Source: Chryseobacterium takakiae
GTDB lineage: Bacteria > Bacteroidota > Bacteroidia > Flavobacteriales > Weeksellaceae
Reading direction: 5' to 3'
Length of the DNA: 64,000 bases
Assembly: GCF_900129385.1 (NCBI RefSeq)
Contig: NZ_FQVO01000011.1
Coordinates: forward strand, 62,001-126,000
Part shown: positions 1 to 9,016 of the stretch, one piece after another
How the letters are laid out: the number at the start of each line of letters is the position of its first letter
How positions within the stretch are numbered: position 1 is the stretch's first letter
Translations under genes and position numbers: made by a program
The notes under the pieces: generated by a model
The model's database searches: none
Seen by the model: the letters and a program-made list of their open reading frames with translations, nothing else
Told to the model about the DNA's origin: nothing

Positions 1-110
1 TATGCTGAGCCAGCCGAAGCAACTTTGCGAACTAAAAAACAGTGGCTAAAAAAAAATCTTAGCGGCTCTTTGCGTTAAAAAGTATGATGCTTAATAACGG
101 ATAATTAAAA

Positions 111-647
111 ATGATGAAAAAGAAAAAAACAGACTTCGAAGCCCGGTTCTGGTCCGGCAGCCGGAAACATTCCGCCGTAGGATTGCTGGAGGTATTTTTC
201 CAGTTCAACAACCTGACCGAGGTCAAACAAATGCTCAGCAGCATGATGCACAATTCCGTACAGAAAAAATCCCGGACCAGGAAAGATCCTGCCGAACTGT
301 TCCAGTTGTATCTCTCGTTGCGGTCTTTGGTTCGGGCCTCTTTTCTGATCTCGAAAAAAGCAAAGAAAGCAAAGTTGAAAGTTTCATCGGAAATCAACTT
401 TTCCAAAACAATGACGGGTTCTCTCTCAGAACAAGAATACCAAAATCCGGTAGAGGTATTCCGGAGCGTTTTTAAAATCTGCAGTTTGCGGGATTTCGAT
501 GAATTTCTGTCGGCGGTGGTGTATTTCTCACTGGGAAATTCCGGGTGTGACGAAGAAAAGAAAATCATCATTCCGTATCTTCAGCTCACTAAAATGCTGG
601 ACGCCGCATGGCTCATCGTGGAAAGACTTCAACGGAAAAGTAACTGA
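111..647 (+). CDS. Conserved-looking hypothetical protein
   Basis: I do not recognise this 178-residue protein. It starts with a lysine-rich stretch and is probably a soluble, mostly helical protein; there is no signal peptide or membrane segment. Two ATG codons stand in tandem at 111 and 114, so either could be the start. An open frame also exists on the other strand (59-571), but this frame has the more ordinary composition and codon use. It stands alone, with repeat-rich non-coding DNA on both sides, and there is no operon context to suggest a role. Confidence 0.6.
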   Translation: MMKKKKTDFEARFWSGSRKHSAVGLLEVFFQFNNLTEVKQMLSSMMHNSVQKKSRTRKDPAELFQLYLSLRSLVRASFLISKKAKKAKLKVSSEINFSKTMTGSLSEQEYQNPVEVFRSVFKICSLRDFDEFLSAVVYFSLGNSGCDEEKKIIIPYLQLTKMLDAAWLIVERLQRKSN

Positions 648-1651
648 GTATATAACTCTCTGTGAAAATCTGTGGCCATCTGTGTTAAAAATTCTCCCAC
701 GGATCGCACGGATTTCACGGATTTTACAGAATATTAAAACACATGAGTCACATAGATTAAAAGAAAGTTTTGCGCATATTTTAGAACACATTAGTTTTTA
801 AAAATCTTTGATTTTTTTATATATCAAAAATTTAATTTTGATGTTAAGAGACTCTGAGTTAGCCTTCGTGATCTCTTATAAGTGAAACGGCTCTGTGCGC
901 CTTTCAACAGGATAAATTGACCTTTCTTTGTGACCTCTGCGTTCAAAAAGGATAAAAAATTTAAAATCTTTGATTTTTTGTGCATAAAAATTAACGGTTC
1001 GGTGGCTGAGGTTCTCGAAGCCACGCCATCATCTGTGAAATCCTATTAATAGAATCTGAACCCAATATTTTTATTACTTCTCTAATACTACGCCGAGATC
1101 CCTACGGGATGACAAACAGAGTGTTGAAACTTTGTAGTTTTTATAAGTAAAGGTGTAAGAGCAATTTTGTGAAAATCTGTGAGATCCGTGGGAGATTTTA
1201 ACCACATGAGTCACATGAGATGAAGGATGAGGCTTTGCGCATATTTTAGAGCACAGAAGAAGAAAATCAAAGATTTTCATGGGAATACTTAGAATATACA
1301 TCTCGTTGTCATTCCCGAAGAGAATCCAGAAGCTAATTTTCCATATGAATCTCTAATACTATGTTGAGATTCCCTACGGGAATGGCAAGCATTGTGGTGA
1401 ATTTCGGAAGATCTATTTTTATAACATTGCTTTCAGAAGAACCGTCGATAGCTTGATCAATTGTCTTGACGCCAGACTTAGTGGCCTCTTATAAGTAGAA
1501 CGTCTCTGTGAAACTTTCAGCAGCATGCAGGAACATTTTCTCCGCAAACTTCGTGTTCCGCTTTCTGAAGCCATGCTATTATCCGTGAAAATCAGCGTAA
1601 ATCTGTGGTTTAAAATTTTTACCACAAAAGAATCAAACAGAATATTTCCCG
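648..1651. repeat. Non-coding region of degenerate dispersed repeats
   Basis: About 1 kb with no credible gene. Several phrases recur with changes. One contains 'gcgcatattttaga' followed by 'cacag' or 'cacat' (near 770 and 1240). One contains 'ctctaatacta' followed by 'gagat' and 'ccctacggga' (near 1081 and 1352). One contains 'tctgtg' and 'ctttcaaca' or 'ctttcagca' after 'ataagt' (near 880 and 1490). 'aaaatctttgatttttt' occurs near 803 and 963, and inverted near 1265. The block at 692-718 ('tctcccacggatc') is repeated inverted at 1169-1196. The first 110 bases of the window hold similar fragments. The family and function are unknown. Confidence 0.6.
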
Positions 1652-1659
1652 TAAATTTG
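1652..1659 (+). promoter_or_regulatory. Candidate -7 box for mazG
   Basis: TAAATTTG matches the Bacteroidota -7 consensus TAnnTTTG and lies 20 bases before the mazG ATG. I see no clear -33 TTG at the usual distance, so this is a modest call. Confidence 0.4.
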
Positions 1660-1679
1660 TAAGACTTGAATTCTCAACT

Positions 1680-2447
1680 ATGAATACCAAACAGGAAAAA
1701 CTGGAAGCTTTCGGAAGATTATTGGATATTATGGACGATCTGCGCGAAAAATGTCCGTGGGACCGGAAACAGACCCTGGAATCGCTTCGGCATTTAACGC
1801 TGGAGGAAACTTATGAACTTTCGGATGCTATTTTGAAAAATGATTTACAGGAAATCAAAAAAGAGCTGGGCGATGTGTTACTGCATCTGGTTTTTTATGC
1901 AAAGATCGGTTCCGAGAAAGAAAGTTTCGATATTGCGGATGTCATCAATTCTTTGAATGAAAAGCTGATTTTCCGCCATCCTCATATTTACGGAGATACC
2001 GAAGTGAAAGACGAAGAAGAGGTAAAGCAGAACTGGGAAAAATTGAAGCTGAAAGAAGGCAACACATCCATTCTGGGTGGTGTTCCGAAAAGCCTGCCGA
2101 GCCTGGTAAAAGCATACCGGATTCAGGATAAGGTAAAAGGCATCGGCTTTGAATTTCATGATGCGGAAGATGCGTGGAAAAAGGTTGATGAAGAAATCCG
2201 GGAGTTTCACGACGAAACCGATTTAGATAAAAAAGAGCAGGAGCTGGGCGATGTATTTTTCTCCCTGATCAACTACGCCAGAATTGTCGGCATCAATCCC
2301 GATTCTGCACTGGAGAGAACCAATATAAAATTCATCTCAAGGTTTCAGAAAATGGAAAACTTAGCTTCGGAAAAGAATCTGAAGTTGGCCGATTTGTCTC
2401 TGGAAGAAATGGATATCCTTTGGGAAGAAGCAAAACAATTGCAGTAA
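1680..2447 (+). CDS. mazG: Nucleoside triphosphate pyrophosphohydrolase MazG
   Basis: MazG hydrolyses NTPs and dNTPs to NMP and pyrophosphate and acts as a house-cleaning enzyme in the cytoplasm. The 255-residue protein has the usual two-lobe MazG layout. The N-terminal lobe carries the CPWDRKQT motif (residues 25-32), the LEETYEL metal-binding helix and ELGDVLLHL. The C-terminal lobe repeats the pattern as KKVDEEIREF and QELGDVFFSLINYAR. Length matches the E. coli enzyme (263). The next gene starts one base after its stop, so 1680-4402 is probably one transcription unit. Confidence 0.93.
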   Translation: MNTKQEKLEAFGRLLDIMDDLREKCPWDRKQTLESLRHLTLEETYELSDAILKNDLQEIKKELGDVLLHLVFYAKIGSEKESFDIADVINSLNEKLIFRHPHIYGDTEVKDEEEVKQNWEKLKLKEGNTSILGGVPKSLPSLVKAYRIQDKVKGIGFEFHDAEDAWKKVDEEIREFHDETDLDKKEQELGDVFFSLINYARIVGINPDSALERTNIKFISRFQKMENLASEKNLKLADLSLEEMDILWEEAKQLQ

Positions 2448-2448
2448 T

Positions 2449-3528
2449 ATGAAAGTACAGAACCCGATCCATCACAGGTTTCAGTATTTATTGGAGTTTA
2501 AGGAAACGGAAAGAAAATGGCATTTTCCTTTTCTCGCCGCGCTGTGCATCGGAAGCTGCCTTTTCATCGGATATTTTTCCGGAAAGCCGAATTACGGGGC
2601 ATTGTCCAGTTTAGGAGCTTTAACGATTTTATATTTCACTTCGGCACCGATTACGCAGAGAATGATTCATCTCGCGGTATGCGCTTTTGGAATTGTCTTT
2701 TCATTTTCGGTAAGTTCGTTCTTCGGGTTTAATGCATATGCCGGAGCTTTGTCGCTGGGTGTGATTGCTTTTCTGGCACATTTTATTTCTTCGTATTATA
2801 AAATTCCGCCTCCGGGAAATTTTTTCTTTATTATGGTTGCGGCGATGGCCAGTACGTACCCGTTTGATCCGGAATTGATTCCGGCACGTGTCGGACTGGT
2901 TGCGATGGGAGCGATATTATCCTGTTCCCTTGCATTTTTGTATTCCGTGTTCATCGAAAAAAGCAAAGTGGTTGCGGTCCCGAGAAGAACATTTAATAAA
3001 AGAAGATATACCAAATTTGTGGAAAGTACGATCATCGGTTTCTTTATGGCGCTCACTTTAATAATCGGACATCTGTTGCATTTTAGCAATACCTACTGGA
3101 TTTCCATTGCCGCGGTTGCCATCATCCAGGGAAGAAATTTTGAACATGTGAGACAACGGAACATGCACAGGATTTTGGGAACGTTCATAGGAATCGGACT
3201 GGCATGGATTATTTTGATATTCAATCCGGAAAAGATCGTGATGATTGTCATTATCACCGTTTTACAATTCATCATTGAATTGTTAATTGTAAGAAATTAT
3301 GGTTTTGCGGTTATTTTTATAACGCCTTTAACCATTCTCCTCACCGAAACGGCGAGTGAAGTTCATCATAATGTGGAAATCCTGATGCAGGCAAGACTTT
3401 TAGACACCATTATCGGAAGTCTTATTGGTCTGGGGGCAGGATTTTTCCTTCACCATCAGCAAATGATTAATAAATTAGAGAAGAATATCAGGTTCTCTTA
3501 TTTTCAGTTTAAAAAATTAAAAAAATAA
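2449..3528 (+). CDS. FUSC-family inner-membrane protein
   Basis: This 359-residue protein has two sets of closely packed hydrophobic helices (about residues 25-165 and 190-345). They are separated by a basic cytoplasmic stretch with RRTFNKRRYTKF. The second half carries RNFEHVRQRNMHRILGT, the typical signature before the last helices of the FUSC/YccS/aromatic acid exporter-like group. Such proteins are putative efflux components in the inner membrane; no substrate can be given. It follows mazG by one base and precedes a lipoprotein gene by four, so co-transcription is likely. Confidence 0.75.
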   Translation: MKVQNPIHHRFQYLLEFKETERKWHFPFLAALCIGSCLFIGYFSGKPNYGALSSLGALTILYFTSAPITQRMIHLAVCAFGIVFSFSVSSFFGFNAYAGALSLGVIAFLAHFISSYYKIPPPGNFFFIMVAAMASTYPFDPELIPARVGLVAMGAILSCSLAFLYSVFIEKSKVVAVPRRTFNKRRYTKFVESTIIGFFMALTLIIGHLLHFSNTYWISIAAVAIIQGRNFEHVRQRNMHRILGTFIGIGLAWIILIFNPEKIVMIVIITVLQFIIELLIVRNYGFAVIFITPLTILLTETASEVHHNVEILMQARLLDTIIGSLIGLGAGFFLHHQQMINKLEKNIRFSYFQFKKLKK

Positions 3529-3532
3529 AAAT

Positions 3533-4402
3533 ATGTTGCGCGTTCTTATTTTATCATCAATTCTTTTGTTGAGTTGCAATCCGAAAGCTCAGGATACTCC
3601 GAAGTCCGATGCGCTTACGGTAGAGTTTTCTTTGCCTAAAAAGCTCAAGGAAGTTTCCGGCATTACATTATCAAAAGATAAAAATACCATCTGGGCGATT
3701 GAAGATCAGGGAAATAAGAATGTGATTTACGGACTGGACCGGCAGGGAAACCAGATTGCTGATGTGCTCGTAGAAAATACGGAAAACCACGATTGGGAAG
3801 ATATAACCAAAGATGCCCAGGGAAATATTTACATCGGTGACTTTGGAAATAATGACAACGACAGACGCAATTTATCGATTTTAAAAGTTGATTTGAAAGA
3901 GGCTTCCCAGAAATCCGCAACAGTTACCCAGGCTACTACATTCCATTATGAAGGACAGACAGAATTCCCTCCAAAAAAGTCCAACTGGCTGTATGATTGC
4001 GAAGCTTTTGTAGAAAAGGACGGCTATTTCTACCTCTTCACCAAAAACAGAAGCAAAGGCTTCAACGGGACTTTTCTTGTTTTCCGGATTCCTAATAAAG
4101 CAGGCGACTTTGAAGCGAAATTAGTCGGAAAATTAAAGCTGCAGGGAGGGTACAGCGATGCGGCGATTACTTCTGCAGCGATTAACAGTGCCAAAGATAA
4201 AATTGTTTTGTTAAATCATAAAAACGTGCAGATTCTTACAGGCTTTTCAGCGGACGATTTTAGCAAAACTAAAATTCAAAAAGTTCCGTTGAACCACAAT
4301 TCCCAAAAAGAAGCGGTTGTTTTCCTTGATGATAAAACCCTGCTCATTGCCGATGAAAAGGACGGAAAAGAAGGAGGGAATGTGTATAAGTTTTCTTTCT
4401 GA
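3533..4402 (+). CDS. Predicted lipoprotein, beta-propeller-like
   Basis: The N-terminus has a short hydrophobic signal ending in LLLSC, a lipobox with Cys at residue 15, so this is a predicted lipoprotein of 289 residues. The mature part has repeated blade-like patterns: VSGITLSKDKNTIWAIEDQG, DWEDITKDAQGNIYIGDFG and AVVFLDDKTLLIADEKDG. These resemble SdiA-regulated or esterase-like phytase beta-propellers. No catalytic residues can be assigned. It is the third gene of the mazG unit. Confidence 0.65.
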   Translation: MLRVLILSSILLLSCNPKAQDTPKSDALTVEFSLPKKLKEVSGITLSKDKNTIWAIEDQGNKNVIYGLDRQGNQIADVLVENTENHDWEDITKDAQGNIYIGDFGNNDNDRRNLSILKVDLKEASQKSATVTQATTFHYEGQTEFPPKKSNWLYDCEAFVEKDGYFYLFTKNRSKGFNGTFLVFRIPNKAGDFEAKLVGKLKLQGGYSDAAITSAAINSAKDKIVLLNHKNVQILTGFSADDFSKTKIQKVPLNHNSQKEAVVFLDDKTLLIADEKDGKEGGNVYKFSF

Positions 4403-4442
4403 GTTCTGCCAGAAATTGTATTTTTGCGACTTAAAAATAACT

Positions 4443-5216
4443 ATGAAAAAATTTTTTTATATTTTATGTATTGCAGGAATATTTTCTTCGTGTGATAATG
4501 ATGAGAGCGCAGCAATTGTTGATCAGGAGTTACAGCCAGAAAAAATTTCCGCTTTTATCGCTTCATTTCCTAAGAGCTATTCTTCAATTGATCCGCATCT
4601 TAATTACGAATTTTCATATGAAAATGGTCTTCTGAAAAAGGCTTCCGGTAAAATTATGTCACCAGCTCCGGGTATTACCACTTTTATGACAGATCCATAT
4701 TCTTTGTTTTCTTACAATAATGACAAGATATCTATTCAACATTCAGAAATAGCAGGTAATGGTGCAAAGAAAGAAATCTGTAATGTGGAGAACGGAAAGC
4801 TTAAAAGCAGGTATTTGTATGATAGTTCAGATTCCCAATTTTCAGAGATAATATACACTTACCAGGCAGACAAGATTATTGTACATGAAAAGAAATATAC
4901 ATGGGAATATTTTACAACATATTTCTTTGACTCAAACCAGAATTTAATTAAAAGTGAAAAATTAGAAAAATCCGGAGGCATAGATTCTAAACTTACAACA
5001 ACTTTTTATTCAAATTTCGATACTGCAAAAAATCCTTTTAAAAAATTGTATGTATGCAATGATAATTTTTACGAGAAAAGTCTATCAAAAAACAATTATC
5101 GAAAGATCGATTATACTGTTCAGGACCTTCAGAATCCACAATTTCTTCCTGGAAGCGGTCATTCAGAATGGACTTATTCCTATGGTTCAGACGGGCAGAT
5201 AATTCTTACATTATAA
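4443..5216 (+). CDS. Predicted lipoprotein of unknown function
   Basis: I chose the ATG at 4443 because it begins a clear lipoprotein signal: MKKFFYILCIAGIFSSC, then DNDES. The frame is open upstream to 4317, but that part overlaps the preceding gene and lacks a signal. The mature protein (257 residues in all) is rich in Tyr, Ser and Asn and resembles the many DUF4595-like or RHS-like beta-rich lipoproteins of Flavobacteriia (for example FSYENGLLKKASGK and WTYSYGSDGQIILTL). It is probably exposed at the cell surface or in the periplasm. A terminator follows directly. Confidence 0.7.
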   Translation: MKKFFYILCIAGIFSSCDNDESAAIVDQELQPEKISAFIASFPKSYSSIDPHLNYEFSYENGLLKKASGKIMSPAPGITTFMTDPYSLFSYNNDKISIQHSEIAGNGAKKEICNVENGKLKSRYLYDSSDSQFSEIIYTYQADKIIVHEKKYTWEYFTTYFFDSNQNLIKSEKLEKSGGIDSKLTTTFYSNFDTAKNPFKKLYVCNDNFYEKSLSKNNYRKIDYTVQDLQNPQFLPGSGHSEWTYSYGSDGQIILTL

Positions 5217-5222
5217 TAAAAC

Positions 5223-5252
5223 AAAACCGCAGAAATCCTCTGCGGTTTTTAT
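5223..5252 (+). terminator. Rho-independent terminator
   Basis: An 11-bp stem aaaaccgcaga/tctgcggtttt with a 5-base loop runs into T residues. It lies between convergent genes and may act in both directions. Confidence 0.8.
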
Positions 5253-5273
5253 AATGTAATTTGTACTATTATT

Positions 5274-8200
5274 CTAAAATACCAATCCTACGCCTCCTGA
5301 AATTCGTCCGCCGTCTTCACCGGTGAAATAATCGATGCGGGCAGAAAACATTTCCAGAATATTCATCCAGAATCCTGCGCCCACACCCTGATGCCATTTG
5401 TCGGATGATTCACGGTCTATCCAGACTCTTCCAAGATCATAACCTATCAAAATTCCCATGTTGACAGGTACAATATTGTTTTTAACACGGCCAAAATCCC
5501 ATCGCACTTCGGCATTATTCACGAAATAAGATTTTCCTGCAAACCGCTCATTTCTGTAAGCACGCATCGCGTTATTACCGCCAATGGCCGCGGCCTGATA
5601 AAATTCAAAATTATTATTGTTGATGATCATGGCATTGGTGGAGTTGGCAAACACGAAACGTCCTCTTTTATCGATTCTGTGGAAAACATTCAATGTTCCC
5701 TGGAATGTCGCAAAATTTTGGTTAAATTCTGAAATATTGGCTTTCCAGCCTCCATTTAATATAAATTCCATTCCTAAAGTCGGAAATGCGTTATTATCTA
5801 CATTTTTAAAACTGAAAGTATAATTCGCTCCGGCAAACTGCTGGCCATCAAAAACTTCAGGGTTTACATCTGGGGAAACCGCTACAAAACGGTCGTCTGT
5901 CCGCTGCACTTTAGCATGCTCAAAACTCAGCTGAAACTGGTTTTTTATACCGCGCCAGCTTGTTGTGGATAAAGATGGTGCAAATTTAAACTGCGAAATT
6001 CTTACCCGGTTGTAGTTTCTATCTACTGCATCCTTGTCATATTGTGTTTCATTACCCAGACCGAAAAAAGTTCTGGCAAAAAATGGCGTTGTGTACAAAG
6101 CATCAATTCCGGCATCCCAGTTTCCGATCACTTTTTTGAAAACTCCTTTATAACCGAGATTAAATCCTCCCGTAGCCGTGTAAACATTGGCTCTCAGGCT
6201 ATGTTTCTGGGTAAAAGGATCACGGATGAAATTATTGACTGTATAGTTGGCCACAAATCCTAAAATTACCCCGTCATCCGGATTGAAATTGGCGTTCGGA
6301 TAACCTGCCACAAAGTTGTATTTCGGATGTTTGTAATTGTAAGTGTTAACGTCGTAATCATCTGAAATGTTTTTTGAAGCACCGGTTGAGTTGTAGGTAT
6401 TGTTTTGTGATTTAAAATCATAAATTTTAACCTTCTTCCCGTCGGCAATAGTATAGGTATCGTGGTTATAGCCACCAATCAGCCTGATGTTCATCTTCGG
6501 TCTTCCTTCTCCGGAAACTTCGTAGATATCATCATCCTCAAGTCCGTAAATCCACAATTCTTTGGTCTTGGAGTCGTCATATGTTTTTTCAAAAACCAGC
6601 TCGGGATTTTCTTTCTTTTTGTCTAATTTGTATTGTTTAACATTAACCGAATTTCCCGTTTTCGTAATAACGAATTTATCAGGATTCACCGTTCCGGCCA
6701 ATGGAACTTTTTTCTGCAATACATCGTAATACTCAGAAGCATAGGTTTCCAGTTTTGTTTTCCTTAGCTTCAGTTTTCTTTGAATATCCGCAATGGTTTC
6801 GTCCTGAACTTCTTTCGGAAGATTGGTGAATGCATTGTCAATATCCTGATCCGTAAGATGATCCTGGATGTATTTTGCCTGTTCAATCCATTGATCTTCA
6901 GTAGCGCCTTTCAGGAAAACAAGATCCAGAGGATAAGGTTCCATGGAAAGCCATTTTACGCTTTTGATATCATCTTTAAAGGTTTTCATGTGGCGGATTG
7001 CCGGAATATTCATGATAATTTTGAAAGCATTCCCGTCATACTTGCTGAACGCCTGATCTCTGTCCCGCGGAATCGGTTTGTAGACCACTTTGTCACCTTC
7101 TTTATATTCTGCCCATTTCCACTGGTCGGAATGCCTGTCCCAGTCGCCTATTAACATATCAAAAAGTCGTGCTCTGATGTATAGTTCCTGATCTACCGAA
7201 TATTTGTAACTCTTATTAAAATTTTTCAGGACATCATCCGTCGAAAGAATATCCTTTGCATTATCCAGAGAAGCAAGGGTTTTAGGATCTGCAGAAAAAC
7301 GTTCTTCAATCATGTACATTTCATCTCCGTAATTCAGATTATATTCACCCAGTGCCTTTTGTTTCGGGATAAAAAATAACCTCGGATTGCTGTGGTAAAG
7401 ATCAATCTTGTCTGCCATATTTCCAACGGCAAAAGGTGTAAAGGGATGATTGGTTGTATAAAAATCCAGAAGGAACCGGTCCGGAAAAGTATTATTCAGC
7501 TCATTTCCGAAAGTGCTTTTCCGGAATGCCATATTGTTGAGAAAACGGACGGCACTTTTTTTAACCCCTCTCATCACAAATTCCTGTCCGTCCTGCGCTT
7601 TCAGCCGAAGGCTGTTCGACTGGTTTCCGCCGCCTTCCCTGAAAGGTGTATAGCCGCCATCAAGTGTTGAAATGTTCGCTGTAGGAACTTCCACGGGCAT
7701 TCTGTAATATTTTCGGTAATGCTCTCCCCATAGCCATCTGTAAAATTTTCTTTTTTCCGTTAATTTTTTAGGGTAAATGGTTGATGTTACTGTTAAAGGA
7801 AAAGAATCCGGGTAATTGTTTACAAAATCTGCAGGCTTATCCGTTACCTGGATATGAGAGAGTTTCTCTAAAGAATTGTCTTTTGTGGAAAAATATTCAA
7901 CGTCCGAACTTTTATCTTTTCTGATATTCAATACGGCAAAGCCGCTTCCTCCGTAGGAAAAATCAGTTTTTTCCCTGATGGTAGCGGGATCAACTTTGGA
8001 GCCCGCACCGCTGATAATCTGCCTGATATTTCTTAATTCGTGGTATTGAAGATTATGATCGTGTCCCGAGACAAAAATAATATTTTCCTTTTCCTGGACA
8101 ATACTCTTAATTCGGTTGGCAAGATCTGCGTAATGTTTATTCGTAATGTCTTCCGGACTTGCACCTGAGGTACTTCTCACCACATTAATAAGACTTGCAA

Positions 8201-8990
8201 CGCCCGGAGCCGGAATTTTGCTTTTCAGGGGAAAAAGATGCGACTTTGCAGAAGTAAATCCTGCATGTGTTCCGCTGCTGATAATAGGATGATGAAGCGC
8301 AACGATAATTCTTTTATCCTGATTTTTATTAATTAAATCTTTAAACTCGGTGAAAAGATCTTCCCGGGTTTTGATGTCGCAGTTTTTGTTGATTCCCGGA
8401 TGTTTGTCCCAGTTTAGCAACGCCCATTCCGAATCAATCACAATTAGTTTGATATCTTTCGAAAGGCTTATGTCGTCTATAGGACAGGAATTTTTAGGAA
8501 GAAAAGCTTTTTTATCATTCAAATAATTTTTCACAAAATCTTCCTGGGCTTTTAGCCCGTCGAGCCCGCTGTACCAGTCATGATTCCCGGGAATAACCAG
8601 TGTTTTGCCTTTAAAATTTTTTACAATGGAGAGTTGGTCTTCCAGTTTTTGTTTTGCCAACGGATAATCTTTATCAGACTCTTTCGGCATTCCGTGAGGA
8701 TAAATATTATCACCCAGAAACAGGAGCATCGAGTTGCTTCCTGCAGATTCCAGCCGGTTTTTAAGTAATTGTAAAGTTTGCTGAGACTGAGGCTCATCTG
8801 CATTTCCTGCATCTCCCACAAGAAATAGGGTAAAGTCATTTTCGGATTTTGCATCAGAATTGCTGACTTCAGATAAGTTTTTACCCTTTTTTACGTTATA
8901 TGTTGCGCAGGAATACAAAACTCCGGCGGACAATACGAATCTAAGAGCAAGAGAAGTATTTTTTAGATGAGTTTTCAAGTATAAATTCAT
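5274..8990 (-). CDS. Metallophosphoesterase lipoprotein with CotH-like middle region and Omp85-like barrel
   Basis: This 1238-residue protein begins with a lipoprotein signal (VLYSC, Cys 28). A calcineurin-like phosphoesterase domain follows (about 50-400) with all usual motifs: GDAGN, GDNIYPHG, GNHDWY, ALHHP and SGHDHN. The middle region (about 430-800) carries GDWDRHSDQW near residue 615 and PRDRDQAF near 642, which resembles the catalytic loop and metal-binding motif of CotH or Fam20C-type secreted kinases. The last 330 residues or so look like an Omp85/BamA-type barrel and end in phenylalanine, as outer-membrane barrels do. The substrate is unknown. It converges on the terminator at 5223. 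Confidence 0.8.
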   Translation of the reverse strand: MNLYLKTHLKNTSLALRFVLSAGVLYSCATYNVKKGKNLSEVSNSDAKSENDFTLFLVGDAGNADEPQSQQTLQLLKNRLESAGSNSMLLFLGDNIYPHGMPKESDKDYPLAKQKLEDQLSIVKNFKGKTLVIPGNHDWYSGLDGLKAQEDFVKNYLNDKKAFLPKNSCPIDDISLSKDIKLIVIDSEWALLNWDKHPGINKNCDIKTREDLFTEFKDLINKNQDKRIIVALHHPIISSGTHAGFTSAKSHLFPLKSKIPAPGVASLINVVRSTSGASPEDITNKHYADLANRIKSIVQEKENIIFVSGHDHNLQYHELRNIRQIISGAGSKVDPATIREKTDFSYGGSGFAVLNIRKDKSSDVEYFSTKDNSLEKLSHIQVTDKPADFVNNYPDSFPLTVTSTIYPKKLTEKRKFYRWLWGEHYRKYYRMPVEVPTANISTLDGGYTPFREGGGNQSNSLRLKAQDGQEFVMRGVKKSAVRFLNNMAFRKSTFGNELNNTFPDRFLLDFYTTNHPFTPFAVGNMADKIDLYHSNPRLFFIPKQKALGEYNLNYGDEMYMIEERFSADPKTLASLDNAKDILSTDDVLKNFNKSYKYSVDQELYIRARLFDMLIGDWDRHSDQWKWAEYKEGDKVVYKPIPRDRDQAFSKYDGNAFKIIMNIPAIRHMKTFKDDIKSVKWLSMEPYPLDLVFLKGATEDQWIEQAKYIQDHLTDQDIDNAFTNLPKEVQDETIADIQRKLKLRKTKLETYASEYYDVLQKKVPLAGTVNPDKFVITKTGNSVNVKQYKLDKKKENPELVFEKTYDDSKTKELWIYGLEDDDIYEVSGEGRPKMNIRLIGGYNHDTYTIADGKKVKIYDFKSQNNTYNSTGASKNISDDYDVNTYNYKHPKYNFVAGYPNANFNPDDGVILGFVANYTVNNFIRDPFTQKHSLRANVYTATGGFNLGYKGVFKKVIGNWDAGIDALYTTPFFARTFFGLGNETQYDKDAVDRNYNRVRISQFKFAPSLSTTSWRGIKNQFQLSFEHAKVQRTDDRFVAVSPDVNPEVFDGQQFAGANYTFSFKNVDNNAFPTLGMEFILNGGWKANISEFNQNFATFQGTLNVFHRIDKRGRFVFANSTNAMIINNNNFEFYQAAAIGGNNAMRAYRNERFAGKSYFVNNAEVRWDFGRVKNNIVPVNMGILIGYDLGRVWIDRESSDKWHQGVGAGFWMNILEMFSARIDYFTGEDGGRISGGVGLVF

Positions 8991-9016
8991 AAATTTACAT
9001 TAACAAAATTTCGGTG

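Noticed and set aside
59..571. A 170-residue open frame on the minus strand at the left edge
   Set aside because: It lies opposite the better frame at 111-647, has poor composition and no recognisable domain.
648..1651. A CRISPR array or tandem repeat
   Set aside because: Repeats are irregular in spacing, orientation and sequence, with no cas genes.
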